A stretch of DNA of 64,000 nt. Origin: Microvirga flavescens. Its GTDB lineage: Bacteria; Pseudomonadota; Alphaproteobacteria; Rhizobiales; Beijerinckiaceae. Shown piece after piece: positions 16,435 to 25,262 of the stretch. Both the position numbers and the translations under genes were made by a program. The stretch's first letter is position 1, and each line of letters begins with the position of its first letter. The stretch lies in the NCBI RefSeq assembly GCF_003290125.1, contig NZ_QMKH01000001.1, positions 434,001 to 498,000 of the forward strand, written 5' to 3'. Below the pieces are notes generated by a model. It was not told the origin of the DNA. It worked only from the letters and a program-made list of their open reading frames with translations, and did no database searches.

Positions 16435-17352
16435 ATGCTCGCCGACACCGCACCCGGAACGCTCCCGAACGGTAACCCCGCCGACGATCTCATCAAGGAC
16501 ACCACCACGGCGGACTTTCGCCAGGACGTCCTGACCGAATCGCTGAAGCAGCCGGTCCTGGTCGATTTCTGGGCCCCCTGGTGCGGCCCGTGTAAGCAGC
16601 TCACCCCCGTTCTGGAAAAGGCGGTGCGCGCCGCCGGCGGCAAGGTGAAGCTCGTGAAGATGAATATCGACGAGCATCCGCAGATCGCGGGGCAGCTCGG
16701 CGTGCAATCCATTCCCGCCGTGTTCGCCTTCCAGCGCGGCCAGCCGGTGGACGGCTTCATGGGCGCGCTGCCCGAGGGCCAGATCAAGGGCTTCATCGAG
16801 CGCCTCGTTGGCCCCATCGGCCCGAGCGCCATCGATGAGCTTTTGCAGGAGGCCGACAGCGCCGTGGCGGACGGCGATGCCGCCGGAGCCGCCGAGCTTT
16901 ATGCGGCGGTGCTCGCGCAGGAGCCCGACAATGTCGCCGCTCTCGCGGCCCTCGTGAAGCTGCACGTTTCCCTGAATGACCTCGAAGGCGCGAAGCGCTT
17001 TCTGAGCATGGCCCCCGAGGCCAAGGCCAATGATCCGGCGATTGCCGGCGCGCGCGCAGCCATCGAGCTCGCCGAGCAGGCGGAATCCCTCGGCGACGTC
17101 GCTGAGTTGTCGCGACGCGTCGAGGCCAACCCGCTCGACCACCAGGCCCGCTTCGATCTGGCGCTCGCGCTCAATGCACGCGGGCGGCAGGAAGAAGCCG
17201 TCGATCAGCTTCTTGAAATCGTCCGCCGCGACCGCAATTGGAACGAAGACGGTGCGCGCAAGCAACTCGTCCAGTTCTTCGAGGCCTGGGGCCCCACGGA
17301 CGAGATGACGGTTGCCGGACGGCGGCGGTTGTCCTCGCTTCTGTTTGCCTGA
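16435..17352 (+). CDS. Thioredoxin-TPR protein, CnoX (YbbN) type
   Basis: The 305-residue product starts at the ATG at 16435, with GAGGGA just upstream; an in-frame TTG 14 codons earlier is less likely. Residues 25-130 form a thioredoxin domain with WAPWCGPCKQL (an active CGPC, unlike the redox-inert SxxC of E. coli CnoX). The remainder is TPR-like helices (ALAALVKLHVSLNDLEGAKRF and two more repeats). CnoX proteins act as chaperedoxins that protect unfolded proteins during oxidative stress. The LON-domain and Trm112 genes follow closely, an arrangement common in alphaproteobacteria. Confidence 0.9.
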   Translation: MLADTAPGTLPNGNPADDLIKDTTTADFRQDVLTESLKQPVLVDFWAPWCGPCKQLTPVLEKAVRAAGGKVKLVKMNIDEHPQIAGQLGVQSIPAVFAFQRGQPVDGFMGALPEGQIKGFIERLVGPIGPSAIDELLQEADSAVADGDAAGAAELYAAVLAQEPDNVAALAALVKLHVSLNDLEGAKRFLSMAPEAKANDPAIAGARAAIELAEQAESLGDVAELSRRVEANPLDHQARFDLALALNARGRQEEAVDQLLEIVRRDRNWNEDGARKQLVQFFEAWGPTDEMTVAGRRRLSSLLFA

Positions 17353-17381
17353 CGCCGATTATCCAGCCAGGAGCGTCCGGC

Positions 17382-18053
17382 ATGGGCCTGAACGTGGTGT
17401 ATCGTTGTCCGCAGGATTGCCCGGCGACCATTCCCGTCTTCCCGCTCACCGGCGCCCTGCTTCTGCCGCGTGGCCAAATGCCGCTCAACATCTTCGAGCC
17501 TCGCTATCTGGCGATGGTCGATGAAGCTTTGCGGGGAGACCGCCTGATCGGCATGGTGCAGCCCGATCCGGACCGCGCCGGCCCGGCGGCGACGCCCCGG
17601 CTCTTCAACATCGGCTGCGCGGGACGGATCACGCAATTCGCGGAAACCGGTGACGGGCGCTATCTCATCACGCTTGTCGGCGTCGCGCGTTTTCACATCG
17701 AGGAAGAGCTTCTGACGACGACGCCTTTCCGGCAATGCCAGGTCGATTTCGAACCCTTCGCCAGCGACTTCATCGCCCGGGCCGGCGAAACTGAGGTGGA
17801 CCGCGCCGGTGTCGTGAGAGCCTTGCGCGATTTCGTCGAAGCCGCCGACGTACGCGTGGACTGGAAAGGCATCGAGGAAGCGCCGAACGAGGCGCTCGTC
17901 AACGCGCTGTGCATGATGAGCCCGTTCGGCCCGCGCGAGAAGCAGGCGCTGCTCGAAGCGCCCGACCTCAAAACGCGCGCGGAAGTTCTGATCGCCCTCA
18001 CCGAAATCGAGCTTGCCCGTGGCGGCAGCGGTTCCGATACGACCCTTCAATAG
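17382..18053 (+). CDS. LON peptidase substrate-binding domain protein
   Basis: The 223-residue product from the ATG at 17382 (CAGGAG 8 bases ahead) consists of the N-terminal LON substrate-binding domain alone: PVFPLTGALLLPRGQMPLNI and EPRYLAMVDEAL are typical. A helical tail follows, with no ATPase or protease part. Such stand-alone proteins are conserved in alphaproteobacteria next to the CnoX-like thioredoxin and Trm112 genes; function is not established. Its TAG stop is the first three bases of a dispersed repeat (copy 2). Confidence 0.9.
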   Translation: MGLNVVYRCPQDCPATIPVFPLTGALLLPRGQMPLNIFEPRYLAMVDEALRGDRLIGMVQPDPDRAGPAATPRLFNIGCAGRITQFAETGDGRYLITLVGVARFHIEEELLTTTPFRQCQVDFEPFASDFIARAGETEVDRAGVVRALRDFVEAADVRVDWKGIEEAPNEALVNALCMMSPFGPREKQALLEAPDLKTRAEVLIALTEIELARGGSGSDTTLQ

Positions 18054-18107
18054 AGCATGATCAGAACAAGCGGGAACCCGGTTTCTCGCCTTAGATCTTG
18101 CGGAATC
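18051..18107 (+). repeat. Dispersed repeat A (TAGAGCATGATC family), copy 2
   Basis: TAGAGCATGATCAGAACAAG followed by a diverged CCGGTTTCTCGCC...ATCTTGCGG. Part B is absent. The first TAG is the stop codon of the LON-domain gene and the element fills the gap to the Trm112 gene. Confidence 0.8.
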
Positions 18108-18119
18108 CAGGAAACGGCC

Positions 18120-18326
18120 ATGACCAACGAAACAGCCCTGCCCGTTGAGGCGACCCGCGTCGATCCCAAGCTCCTCGAACTTCTGGTCTGCCCACTGACG
18201 AAAGCTTCCCTCGACTACGATGCGCAGAAGCAGGAACTCATCAGCCGTCAGGCCAAGCTCGCCTACCCGATCCGCGACGGCATTCCGATCATGCTGCCGG
18301 AAGAAGCGCGGCCGCTGACGGAATAA
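18120..18326 (+). CDS. Trm112 family protein (UPF0434)
   Basis: This 68-residue protein is a typical bacterial Trm112-like zinc-ribbon relative: [17 protein letters not shown] and [18 protein letters not shown]. Only one Cys of the usual CxxC pairs remains, which is common in short bacterial members. Eukaryotic Trm112 activates methyltransferases; the bacterial role is unknown. It follows the LON gene with a dispersed repeat between them. The ATG at 18120 is preceded by CAGGAAA. Confidence 0.9.
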   Translation: MTNETALPVEATRVDPKLLELLVCPLTKASLDYDAQKQELISRQAKLAYPIRDGIPIMLPEEARPLTE

Positions 18327-18409
18327 GAGCGCGAAGCCGGTACTCGAATCTGGAACCCTGCGTTTCCGGGTCACGCCATCGACGAGCTTTCACGAGAAAA
18401 TCGAAACGC

Positions 18410-18781
18410 ATGCCGCATCTGAAGTTGGAATACACAAAGAACCTGCGCGGTTTTGATGAAGAGGCAGCTTTGCTGCAGTTGAACAAGGCGCTTGCTGGCT
18501 CCGGACATTTTGATGAGATCGACATCAAAAGCCGTGCGGTCGCGTTGGACCACTTCGTCATCGGCACGGCACCCAACAAAAGAGCTTTCGTTCATGCAAA
18601 GCTCTCACTCATGAGCGGCAGGACTCCCGATATAAAAAAGTCTCTGTCCATGATGCTGCTCGAGGAGCTCAAGAGCATATACCCGAGCTCACCGGACACT
18701 CACATCCAGCTCTGCGTCGAGATCCTTGAGATCAACCGCGAGATTTATGCGAAAGCGGTCGTTCAACCAACGCTGCCTTGA
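18410..18781 (+). CDS. 5-carboxymethyl-2-hydroxymuconate isomerase-like protein (tautomerase superfamily)
   Basis: The 123-residue protein starts MPHLKLEYTKNL, the start of CHMI/HpaF proteins in which Pro1 after Met removal is the catalytic base. The length matches the family. The rest (ELKSIYPSSPDTHIQLCVEILEIN) also fits. CHMI isomerises a homoprotocatechuate degradation intermediate, but no other gene of that pathway is here, so the true substrate may differ. GC content (about 50%) is well below that of its neighbours, suggesting separate acquisition. Confidence 0.82.
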   Translation: MPHLKLEYTKNLRGFDEEAALLQLNKALAGSGHFDEIDIKSRAVALDHFVIGTAPNKRAFVHAKLSLMSGRTPDIKKSLSMMLLEELKSIYPSSPDTHIQLCVEILEINREIYAKAVVQPTLP

Positions 18782-18793
18782 GTCGTTTTCGCC

Positions 18794-19687
18794 TTACTCG
18801 AAATTCGCTGCGCTCGCGGAAATCGCCTCCGCCAGCGCCAATGTCCGCCGCGCCATGTCCGCGTGGAGCCGCTCGACCATGCGGCCTTCGATGGCGATGG
18901 CGCCCTTGTTCGCGTTTTCGGGGCGCTCGAACGCCTGCGCGATGATTTTTGCGCGCGCGATCTCTTCGGAGCTGGGTGCGAAGATTTCGTTCGCGATGGC
19001 GATCTGGTTCGGGTGGATCAGCGTCTTGCCGTCGAAGCCGAGATCGCGGCCCTGTTCGCATTCGGCTTTGAATCCGCTTTCGTCTGCAAGATCGTTGTAG
19101 ACGCCGTCGATGACGTCGAGATCGTAGGCGCGGGCGGCGGCGAGGGTCGTCATCAGCCAGGGCAGCATCGGCGCACGGCCGGGGACGAGCCGCGCGCGCG
19201 TCTCTTTCGCCAGATCGTTCGTGCCGAGCACGAAGCATTCAAGCCGCGTATCCGCGTCGAGCGCGGTGCTGGCGATGTCCGCAACGTTCAGGATGGCGAG
19301 CGGCGTCTCGATCATCGCCCAGAGCGTCGTCGTCTCCGACAGGCCGAGCCGCCGCAGGCGAAGGCCGATGGCGGCAATCGCCTCCGCGGACGACACCTTG
19401 GGCACGAGGATCGCATCCGGCGCGGCCTTCGCCACCGCCCCGAGATCGGCCTCGCCCCAGGGCGTATCGATGGCGTTGATGCGCACGACCCGCTCGCGCG
19501 GGCCGAACCCACCCGCCTCCAGCGCTGCGATAACCTGGGCGCGTGCCGTTTCCTTCGCCTCAGGCGCGACGGCGTCCTCCAGATCGAAGATCAGCGTGTC
19601 GGTGGGCAGCGTCCGCGCCTTTTCGAGCGCGCGGGCATTGGAGCCCGGCATGTAAAGAACGCTACGGCGGGGGCGGATTTCGGCCAT
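18794..19687 (-). CDS. HpcH/HpaI aldolase/citrate lyase family CoA lyase (malyl-CoA lyase or thioesterase type)
   Basis: The 297-residue product from the ATG at 19687 has the CitE-like signatures RRSVLYMPGSNARALEKA, the metal-binding FDLEDAV segment, LVPKVSSAEAI, WAMIETPLAIL and GFDGKTLIHPNQI. It could be an L-malyl-CoA/citramalyl-CoA lyase or a (3S)-malyl-CoA thioesterase; these cannot be told apart here. The upstream in-frame extension to 19849 overlaps the divergent gene and is rejected. It is convergent with the low-GC isomerase gene. Confidence 0.85.
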   Translation of the reverse strand: MAEIRPRRSVLYMPGSNARALEKARTLPTDTLIFDLEDAVAPEAKETARAQVIAALEAGGFGPRERVVRINAIDTPWGEADLGAVAKAAPDAILVPKVSSAEAIAAIGLRLRRLGLSETTTLWAMIETPLAILNVADIASTALDADTRLECFVLGTNDLAKETRARLVPGRAPMLPWLMTTLAAARAYDLDVIDGVYNDLADESGFKAECEQGRDLGFDGKTLIHPNQIAIANEIFAPSSEEIARAKIIAQAFERPENANKGAIAIEGRMVERLHADMARRTLALAEAISASAANFE

Positions 19688-19772
19688 GCTGTTTCTCGCT
19701 GCTCTGATTTGACAATTAATAAGGCCGGAGCGACGCAAGCCAACCGGGAAGAAGGTCTGGGAGAGGCGCAAG

Positions 19773-21458
19773 ATGTGGATCGCAGGCGTGGACGGGTGCC
19801 AGTCGGGCTGGATTGCAGCCTTCATGAAGCTGGGTGAACCGTCCTCCACGCGCTTTCACATCGCACCGACATTCGAGGCTCTGCTCGCAATGCCCGAGGC
19901 AGATGGCATCATCGCCGTCGATATGCCCATCGGCCTGCCGGAGGCCATCGACGGACCGGGGCGGCGGCCGGAGCAACTCGTCAGGCCCCTCCTCGGACTG
20001 CGACAGTCCTCCGTCTTCTCCATCCCCTCGCGCCCAGCGGTCCATGCGGAAAGCTTCGCGCAGGCCTGCGCCCTCGCCGCCGCGACCTCGACGCCCTCCC
20101 GCAAGGTCTCGAAGCAGGGCTTCATGATTTTCCCCAAGATCCGCGAGATCGATGCCCTGCTGCGTGCCCAGCCGGACCTTGCCGCGCGAATTTACGAGGT
20201 TCATCCCGAGCTTGCCTTCTGGTCCCTCAACGGCGGCAAGGCTCTCCACGAGCCGAAGAAGGTGAAGAATCGCCCCTATGGGCCGGGGCTCGCCTTAAGA
20301 CGCAGCCTTCTCGCCCGCGCCGGATTGCCTTCTCATTTGATCGATGCGCGCCCCTTCGGCGGGGCCGAGGCCGACGATCTTCTCGACGCGATGGCGGCGC
20401 TGGCGGTGGCGCGGGACATCGCGAAAGGCGACGGACGGTCATTTCCTTCGCCGCCGGATCGCGATACTCACGGCCTGCCCGTCGCCATCTGGACCCTTGA
20501 GGAGCAAGCCGAAATGCCCATCGTCTCCCGCGCCGACATCGAAGCCGCCCATGCCCGCATCGCGCCCCATATCCGGCGCACGCCGGTCTGGACGCTGCCG
20601 GGGGCCTTCGGGCATGAGGGGCCGGTGAGCCTGAAGCTCGAATACCTGCAGCATTCCGGCTCCTTCAAGGCGCGCGGCGCGTTCAACAACATTCTCTCGA
20701 GCACGGTCCCCGAGGCGGGCGTCGCGGCGGCGTCAGGCGGCAATCACGGCGCAGCGGTGGCCTATGCGGCGCGCCGGCTCGGCGTGAAGGCGCGCATTTT
20801 CGTGCCGGAGATTTCGAGCCCCGCGAAGATCGCGGTCATCCGCTCGCACGGCGCGGAGGTCGTCATCGGCGGCGCGCGTTATGCGGATGCGCAGGAGGCT
20901 TGCGACCGCTATGTGGCCGAGAGCGGCGCGCTGCGCATTCACCCCTTCGCTGCCGAGGCAACCATCGCGGGCCAAGGCACCGTGGCGCTGGAATGGGAAG
21001 AGGACGGCGCGCCCCTCGACACGGTGCTCGTCGCCGTGGGTGGCGGCGGGCTGATTTCCGGCGTCGCCAGCTACTGGGCGGGGCGCATGAAGGTCGTTGG
21101 CGTCGAGCCGGAGGGATCGCGCGCGCTCCACGCGAGTTTGGAAGCAGGCCGCCCCGTCGATGTGGAGGTGAATTCGCTCGCCGCCGATTCGCTCGGCGCG
21201 CGCAACACCGGCGATCTCGTCTATTCCATCTGCCGCGAAGCGGTGAACCACGTCGCGCTCGTCACCGACGAGGCCATCCGGCAGACGCAGGCTCTGCTCT
21301 GGCGGGATTGGCGCATCGCCAGCGAACCCGGCGGCGCAACCGCTCTGGCCGCGCTCGTCTCGGGAGCCTATAAGCCCCAGGCCGGTGAGCGGGTCGGCGT
21401 GCTGCTCTGCGGGGCCAATGTGGAATTGGCGAAGCTGGCGCAAGATACCGCTTCGTGA
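19773..21458 (+). CDS. Fusion of a DUF429 domain with a PLP-dependent threonine/serine dehydratase-like enzyme
   Basis: One uninterrupted 561-residue frame. Residues 1-243 are a DUF429 domain (MWIAGVDGCQSGWIAAF, DMPIGLPEAIDGPGRRP, EVHPELAFWSLNGGKAL, ending HGLPVAIW), a predicted RNase H-like nuclease. Residues 248-561 are a complete fold-type II PLP enzyme: SGSFKARGAFN with the Schiff-base Lys, SGGNHG, and the phosphate cup VGGGGLISG, as in threonine dehydratase and serine racemase. Each half has normal full length. An ATG at 20514, with GAGGAG 9 bases upstream, would start the second half alone, so the message may give both a fusion and a separate enzyme. A lost stop codon between two former genes is the simplest origin. 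Confidence 0.8.
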   Translation: MWIAGVDGCQSGWIAAFMKLGEPSSTRFHIAPTFEALLAMPEADGIIAVDMPIGLPEAIDGPGRRPEQLVRPLLGLRQSSVFSIPSRPAVHAESFAQACALAAATSTPSRKVSKQGFMIFPKIREIDALLRAQPDLAARIYEVHPELAFWSLNGGKALHEPKKVKNRPYGPGLALRRSLLARAGLPSHLIDARPFGGAEADDLLDAMAALAVARDIAKGDGRSFPSPPDRDTHGLPVAIWTLEEQAEMPIVSRADIEAAHARIAPHIRRTPVWTLPGAFGHEGPVSLKLEYLQHSGSFKARGAFNNILSSTVPEAGVAAASGGNHGAAVAYAARRLGVKARIFVPEISSPAKIAVIRSHGAEVVIGGARYADAQEACDRYVAESGALRIHPFAAEATIAGQGTVALEWEEDGAPLDTVLVAVGGGGLISGVASYWAGRMKVVGVEPEGSRALHASLEAGRPVDVEVNSLAADSLGARNTGDLVYSICREAVNHVALVTDEAIRQTQALLWRDWRIASEPGGATALAALVSGAYKPQAGERVGVLLCGANVELAKLAQDTAS

Positions 21459-21495
21459 CGACACCGCTCTATAAAAGATACAAGGAGGCGGCCCC

Positions 21496-22173
21496 ATGTT
21501 TCCCACCCGTTTGACCGAGGGCTATCGCGCTTTTCTCAGTGAGCGTTTCGCTCGCGAGAAGAACCGATATGAAAAACTTGCGGAACAGGGGCAATCTCCC
21601 GAGATCATGGTCATCGGCTGCTGCGACAGCCGCGTTTCGCCGGAGGCGATCTTCGATGCGAGCCCCGGCGAATTGTTCGTGGTGCGCAACGTCGCCAATC
21701 TCGTGCCGCCCTATGAGACGGGCGGCGATTATCACGGCACGTCGGCGGCGCTGGAATTCGCCGTGCAGGCGCTGCGCGTGAAGCACATCGTCGTCATGGG
21801 TCATGCGCGCTGCGGCGGCATCCGGGCTTTCGCAGACGATACCGCGCCGCTCTCACCCGGCGATTTCATTGGCCGCTGGATGAACCTCGTCGCTCCCGCC
21901 GCCGAACGCATCGGCCCGCGTACCGGTGACATGGCCGAATATCAGGCAAAGCTCGAACTCGCCGCCATCGAGAACAGTCTGCAGAACCTGATGACGTTTC
22001 CGTGCGTGCGCATTCTCGTCGAACGCGGCAAGCTGCAACTGCACGGCGCTTATTTCGGCGTCGCCACAGGCGTGCTCATGGTGCGCGATCCTGAGACCGG
22101 CGCGTTCAAGCCGGCGGTGGAGGACATGCCGGAGCGGATTTCGATGTTCAGCTCGCGGGATGCGGGAGGTTGA
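21496..22173 (+). CDS. Beta-carbonic anhydrase
   Basis: The 225-residue enzyme has all zinc ligands of beta-class carbonic anhydrases: Cys42 and Asp44 in GCCDSRVSPE, then His103 and Cys106 in GHARCGGI. FVVRNVANLVPP is also typical. It interconverts CO2 and bicarbonate in the cytoplasm, supplying carboxylases. ATG preceded by AAGGAGG. It lies 37 bases after the fusion gene, with no obvious functional link. Confidence 0.95.
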   Translation: MFPTRLTEGYRAFLSERFAREKNRYEKLAEQGQSPEIMVIGCCDSRVSPEAIFDASPGELFVVRNVANLVPPYETGGDYHGTSAALEFAVQALRVKHIVVMGHARCGGIRAFADDTAPLSPGDFIGRWMNLVAPAAERIGPRTGDMAEYQAKLELAAIENSLQNLMTFPCVRILVERGKLQLHGAYFGVATGVLMVRDPETGAFKPAVEDMPERISMFSSRDAGG

Positions 22174-22188
22174 TCGCCAGCCCGCCCT

Positions 22189-22440
22189 TTAGTTCTTAGT
22201 TTCGACTACGTGAACCATCAGTTCTCCCTCTGCCAATTTGACAGAGAAGCGCCATACATGGGCAACATTCGGTATTGCTTCGGGCTCACCTAACCGGATT
22301 GTTGTAAAAGCTTTGTCCTTTGCCAAATCTGGGAACCCTGCTGCAATGACTTGAGAAAGCCAACCTTTGAAGTTGCTTTTCCGGTGCTGATAGACAGCCG
22401 TTCTGCCTTTGTAGGACATCACGAAAGTGTAGAGCGGCAT
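22189..22440 (-). CDS. Hypothetical protein, low GC
   Basis: The 83-residue product from the ATG at 22440 begins MPLYTFVMSYKGRTAVYQ and ends LMVHVVETKN. It has mixed alpha/beta character with no signal peptide or membrane segment, and I do not recognise a family. GC is about 47%, far below the flanking carbonic anhydrase and asd genes. It sits alone between the end of carbonic anhydrase and the asd terminator. Probably an acquired single gene; TTGAGG upstream could be a ribosome site. Confidence 0.6.
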   Translation of the reverse strand: MPLYTFVMSYKGRTAVYQHRKSNFKGWLSQVIAAGFPDLAKDKAFTTIRLGEPEAIPNVAHVWRFSVKLAEGELMVHVVETKN

Positions 22441-22464
22441 TTTTGGCCTCAACTTTCAACAGAA

Positions 22465-22494
22465 AAAGGCCGCTTTCCGAGGCGGCCTTTTCTT
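22465..22494 (-). terminator. Rho-independent terminator of asd
   Basis: Stem AAAGGCCGC/GCGGCCTTT with a T-rich tail (TTTTTCT on the minus strand), 13 bases beyond the asd stop codon. Confidence 0.88.
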
Positions 22495-22506
22495 TGAAAA
22501 CCTCTC

Positions 22507-23538
22507 TTAAGCCGCCTTCTTCTTCGACGGCAGGAGCCCGCGATTGACCATCGCTTCGGCGATCTGAATCGCGTTCAGCGCCGCGCCCTTGCGCAGATTG
22601 TCGGAGACGCACCAGAAGGCGAGGCCGTTCTCGACCGTGATGTCCTCGCGGATGCGGGAGATGTAGGTCGCGTCTTCGCCCGCCGCTTCGTGCGGGGTGA
22701 TGTAGCCGCCGGGCTCGCGCTTATCGACCACCATGACGCCGGGTGCGGAGCGCAGGATGTCGCGGGCCTCGTCCGCCGTGATCGGCTTCTCGAATTCCAC
22801 GTTCACCGCTTCCGAATGGCCGATGAAGACCGGCACGCGCACGCAAGTGGCGGTGAGCTTGATCTTGGGATCGAGGATCTTCTTCGTCTCCGCCATCATC
22901 TTCCACTCTTCCTTCGTGAACCCATCCTCCATGAACACGTCGATGTGGGGGATCACGTTGAAGGCGATGCGCTTGGGGAATTTCTTCTCGACCACATCCT
23001 GCAGCGAGTAGAGCGCCTTGGTCTGGCGGTCGAGCTCGTCCATGCCGTCCTTGCCCGCGCCGGACACCGATTGGTAAGTCGCGACGACGACGCGCTTGAT
23101 GGTGGCTTGGTCGTGCAGGGGCTTCAGCGCCACGACGAGCTGGGCGGTGGAGCAGTTGGGGTTGGCGATGATGCCCTTCTTCGCCCCGCGCACGGCTTCC
23201 GCGTTCACTTCCGGAACGACGAGCGGCACGTCAGCGTCGTAGCGCCAGGCGGAGGAATTATCGATAACGATGACGCCCTTCGCGGCGATCTTCGGCGACC
23301 ATTCCTTGGAGATCTCACCGCCCGCCGACATGAGGCACAGGTCGACATCGGAGAAGTCGTAGGTGTCGAGCGTCTTGACCGTCAGCGTCTTGTCGCCGAA
23401 GGACACTTCCGTGCCCTGGCTGCGGCGCGAGGCCAGCGCCACCACTTCATCCACCGGGAAGGCTCGCTCCGCCAGAATGGCGAGCATCTCGCGGCCTACA
23501 TTGCCTGTCGCGCCGACGACGGCGACCTTGTAACCCAT
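22507..23538 (-). CDS. asd: Aspartate-semialdehyde dehydrogenase
   Basis: This 343-residue enzyme has the NADP-binding start VAVVGATGNVGREML, the catalytic Cys129 in ANPNCSTAQ, and the substrate-binding RVPVFIGHSEAVNVEFE. It reduces aspartyl-4-phosphate to the semialdehyde, the branch point to lysine/diaminopimelate, threonine and methionine. It stands alone with its own terminator; dapF, which works later in the diaminopimelate branch, is elsewhere in the window. Confidence 0.96.
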   Translation of the reverse strand: MGYKVAVVGATGNVGREMLAILAERAFPVDEVVALASRRSQGTEVSFGDKTLTVKTLDTYDFSDVDLCLMSAGGEISKEWSPKIAAKGVIVIDNSSAWRYDADVPLVVPEVNAEAVRGAKKGIIANPNCSTAQLVVALKPLHDQATIKRVVVATYQSVSGAGKDGMDELDRQTKALYSLQDVVEKKFPKRIAFNVIPHIDVFMEDGFTKEEWKMMAETKKILDPKIKLTATCVRVPVFIGHSEAVNVEFEKPITADEARDILRSAPGVMVVDKREPGGYITPHEAAGEDATYISRIREDITVENGLAFWCVSDNLRKGAALNAIQIAEAMVNRGLLPSKKKAA

Positions 23539-23855
23539 GTGACTTCTCCTGTTCGCGCTCTCCCCGGAAAACTTGAAAACCCTATTAGGGTGTCGCCTCT
23601 CGCCCCGACGGGAGAGAGGACCGGGGACGACGAGGCTACTCGGCCGTTTTCACGGCCGTCGTGACGGTTTTCGTTTTGCTCGTCGTCTGCGTGAGCATCG
23701 TCATTGCCATCGTCCAGTCCTGGGCCTGCTTCGCGCAAAACCTAGGTTTTCAGAAACACACCAAAGAGTTTGCCGCGTCAAGGGATCTCTTGTCGTCCCT
23801 TGGCTGAATTCTTGCCTTGGCTGAAATTCTTGGCCCGGCCGAATTCAGCGTATCG
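23539..23855. other. Intergenic region, 317 bases
   Basis: Lies between asd and the GNAT gene. It holds the asd promoter side, a short palindrome CGGCCGTTTTCACGGCCG at 23641-23658, and the pair CCTCTCGCCCCGACGGGAGA. A short frame at 23661-23807 encodes a hydrophobic stretch but has only a GTG start and no ribosome site. No gene is called. Confidence 0.6.
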
Positions 23856-24338
23856 TCACTCCTGGCCCAGCACGGGCTTCGACAGATCGAAGCGGTAGAA
23901 CACCTTGTCCATCCGCCTTCCGCCAAGCCGCTCGTAGAAGGCTCGCGCGCCGCGATTGCCAGCATCCGTGGTGAGGTCGATGCGGGTGATGCCGCGCTGG
24001 CGGGCATAGGCCGCGAGCCATTCCATCATGGCCGCACCCACCGCCTGCCCGCGCGCGCTTTCGTCCACGAAGAGCTCCTTCACGAACATCAGCCCCGACA
24101 ACTTGAAGCCGGGCCGCAACAGGGCAAAACAGGCAAGGCCGACCGCGCGGCCCTCGCGGAAGGCGAGCGCATAACGGGTGCCCTCTCGCTCATCCATGCT
24201 GCGCGCCACCATGTCGTGCGTCGGCTCGAGGGGTTGGGCCACATCGGGCCCGACATAGTGCAGGTCCAGGGCGCGGATCAGGGCCGCGACGGCGGGCGCG
24301 TCCTGCTCTTCGGCGAGGCGAATCTGAAGATCGGACAT
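23856..24338 (-). CDS. GNAT family N-acetyltransferase
   Basis: The 160-residue protein has the GNAT start MSDLQIRLAEEQDAPAVAAL. Motif A is seen as LFVDESARGQAVGAAMMEWL, with the acetyl-CoA pyrophosphate-binding loop, and the C-terminal AGNRGARAFYERLG is typical. The substrate is unknown. It is a single gene on the minus strand with a 117-base gap to the next, divergent gene. Confidence 0.88.
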   Translation of the reverse strand: MSDLQIRLAEEQDAPAVAALIRALDLHYVGPDVAQPLEPTHDMVARSMDEREGTRYALAFREGRAVGLACFALLRPGFKLSGLMFVKELFVDESARGQAVGAAMMEWLAAYARQRGITRIDLTTDAGNRGARAFYERLGGRRMDKVFYRFDLSKPVLGQE

Positions 24339-24455
24339 GCGGGCGACTTTTTCGCGGTAACCTTTGATTCACGTTGCTTACCAGAAGTTTTCGATCCCAG
24401 GCCAGTGCTACGGTAGAACAACACCCGGAAAAGAAATCCGGAGACCGTGACCGGC

Positions 24456-25262
24456 ATGCCGAAGGCCCTGTCCCACTGGGATGACGACACGTTCGACCTC
24501 ATCGAGGACGAGCGACCGCGTGCGCGCACGCGCACGCGCCGGGAATGGCCGTGGCTGCGCATGCTGATCCTTTCCGGCGTGATCGTCGCCGGTCTCGTCC
24601 ATCTGGCGAAGCGGGAGGATCGCGTCGAACAGCAGGAGGTGCTGCAAGGCCCGCGCGAGATTCCGGTGGCGACGTTGACGGCTCCCGCTCCGGCTTGGGC
24701 CGCCATCGACAGGCCGAACTCCATCTTCGCCCTCGATAAAGCTGCGCCGAGCGTGTTCGAGGCGCGCCGCCACAGCTCGGGCGGGCGCGCGGACACGCTG
24801 ACCTTCGGCCAGCCTGGCGAATCCGGCTATGCGCGCCTTACCTTCACCACCAACGTGCAGGAGCCGCGCCGCACGCTCTATCTCGACCTCGTGCGCCGCG
24901 CGGCGGAGGCGAGCCTGTCCGTGACGCGCAACGCACCAAGCGAGACCATCGTCACGAAGTTCGGACCGATGGAGATGGCAGCCATCACCCTCGTCGACCG
25001 CACCGAGCAGAGCTGCCAGGCTTTCCGCTTCAGCGACGAGGCCACCGGGTTCGGCTTTCTCGGCTGGCGCTGCGGCTCGCAGGCACAGCCCCTCGATGAA
25101 GCGCAGCTTGCCTGCTTCATCGACCGCATCGCCCTTGCCGATGCCGGCAACGCGGCTCTGAAGACTCTTTTCGCGCAGGCCGAACGCAACCACATCGGGC
25201 TCTGCCCGCCAGGCGCACACACCGCTTTCGCGAGTCCCACAAAAGCGACAGCGCGGCCTTGA
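24456..25262 (+). CDS. Hypothetical membrane-anchored protein
   Basis: The product has 268 residues from the ATG at 24456 (a GTG at 24447, closer to the GGAG, is equally possible). A cytoplasmic N-terminus rich in Asp and Arg ([14 protein letters not shown]) leads to one membrane helix near residues 33-50 (MLILSGVIVAGLVHLA). A periplasmic domain of about 210 residues follows, containing four Cys that could form disulfides (SCQAF, WRCGS, LACFID, GLCPPG). I do not recognise a family. The upstream and downstream neighbours give no functional clue. Confidence 0.72.
   Translation: MPKALSHWDDDTFDLIEDERPRARTRTRREWPWLRMLILSGVIVAGLVHLAKREDRVEQQEVLQGPREIPVATLTAPAPAWAAIDRPNSIFALDKAAPSVFEARRHSSGGRADTLTFGQPGESGYARLTFTTNVQEPRRTLYLDLVRRAAEASLSVTRNAPSETIVTKFGPMEMAAITLVDRTEQSCQAFRFSDEATGFGFLGWRCGSQAQPLDEAQLACFIDRIALADAGNAALKTLFAQAERNHIGLCPPGAHTAFASPTKATARP

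Noticed and set aside
23661-23807. 48-codon frame encoding a hydrophobic helix (VTVFVLLVVCVSIVIAIVQ)
   Set aside because: Only a GTG start with no ribosome site, next to a palindrome, and no other coding sign; possible but not supported.
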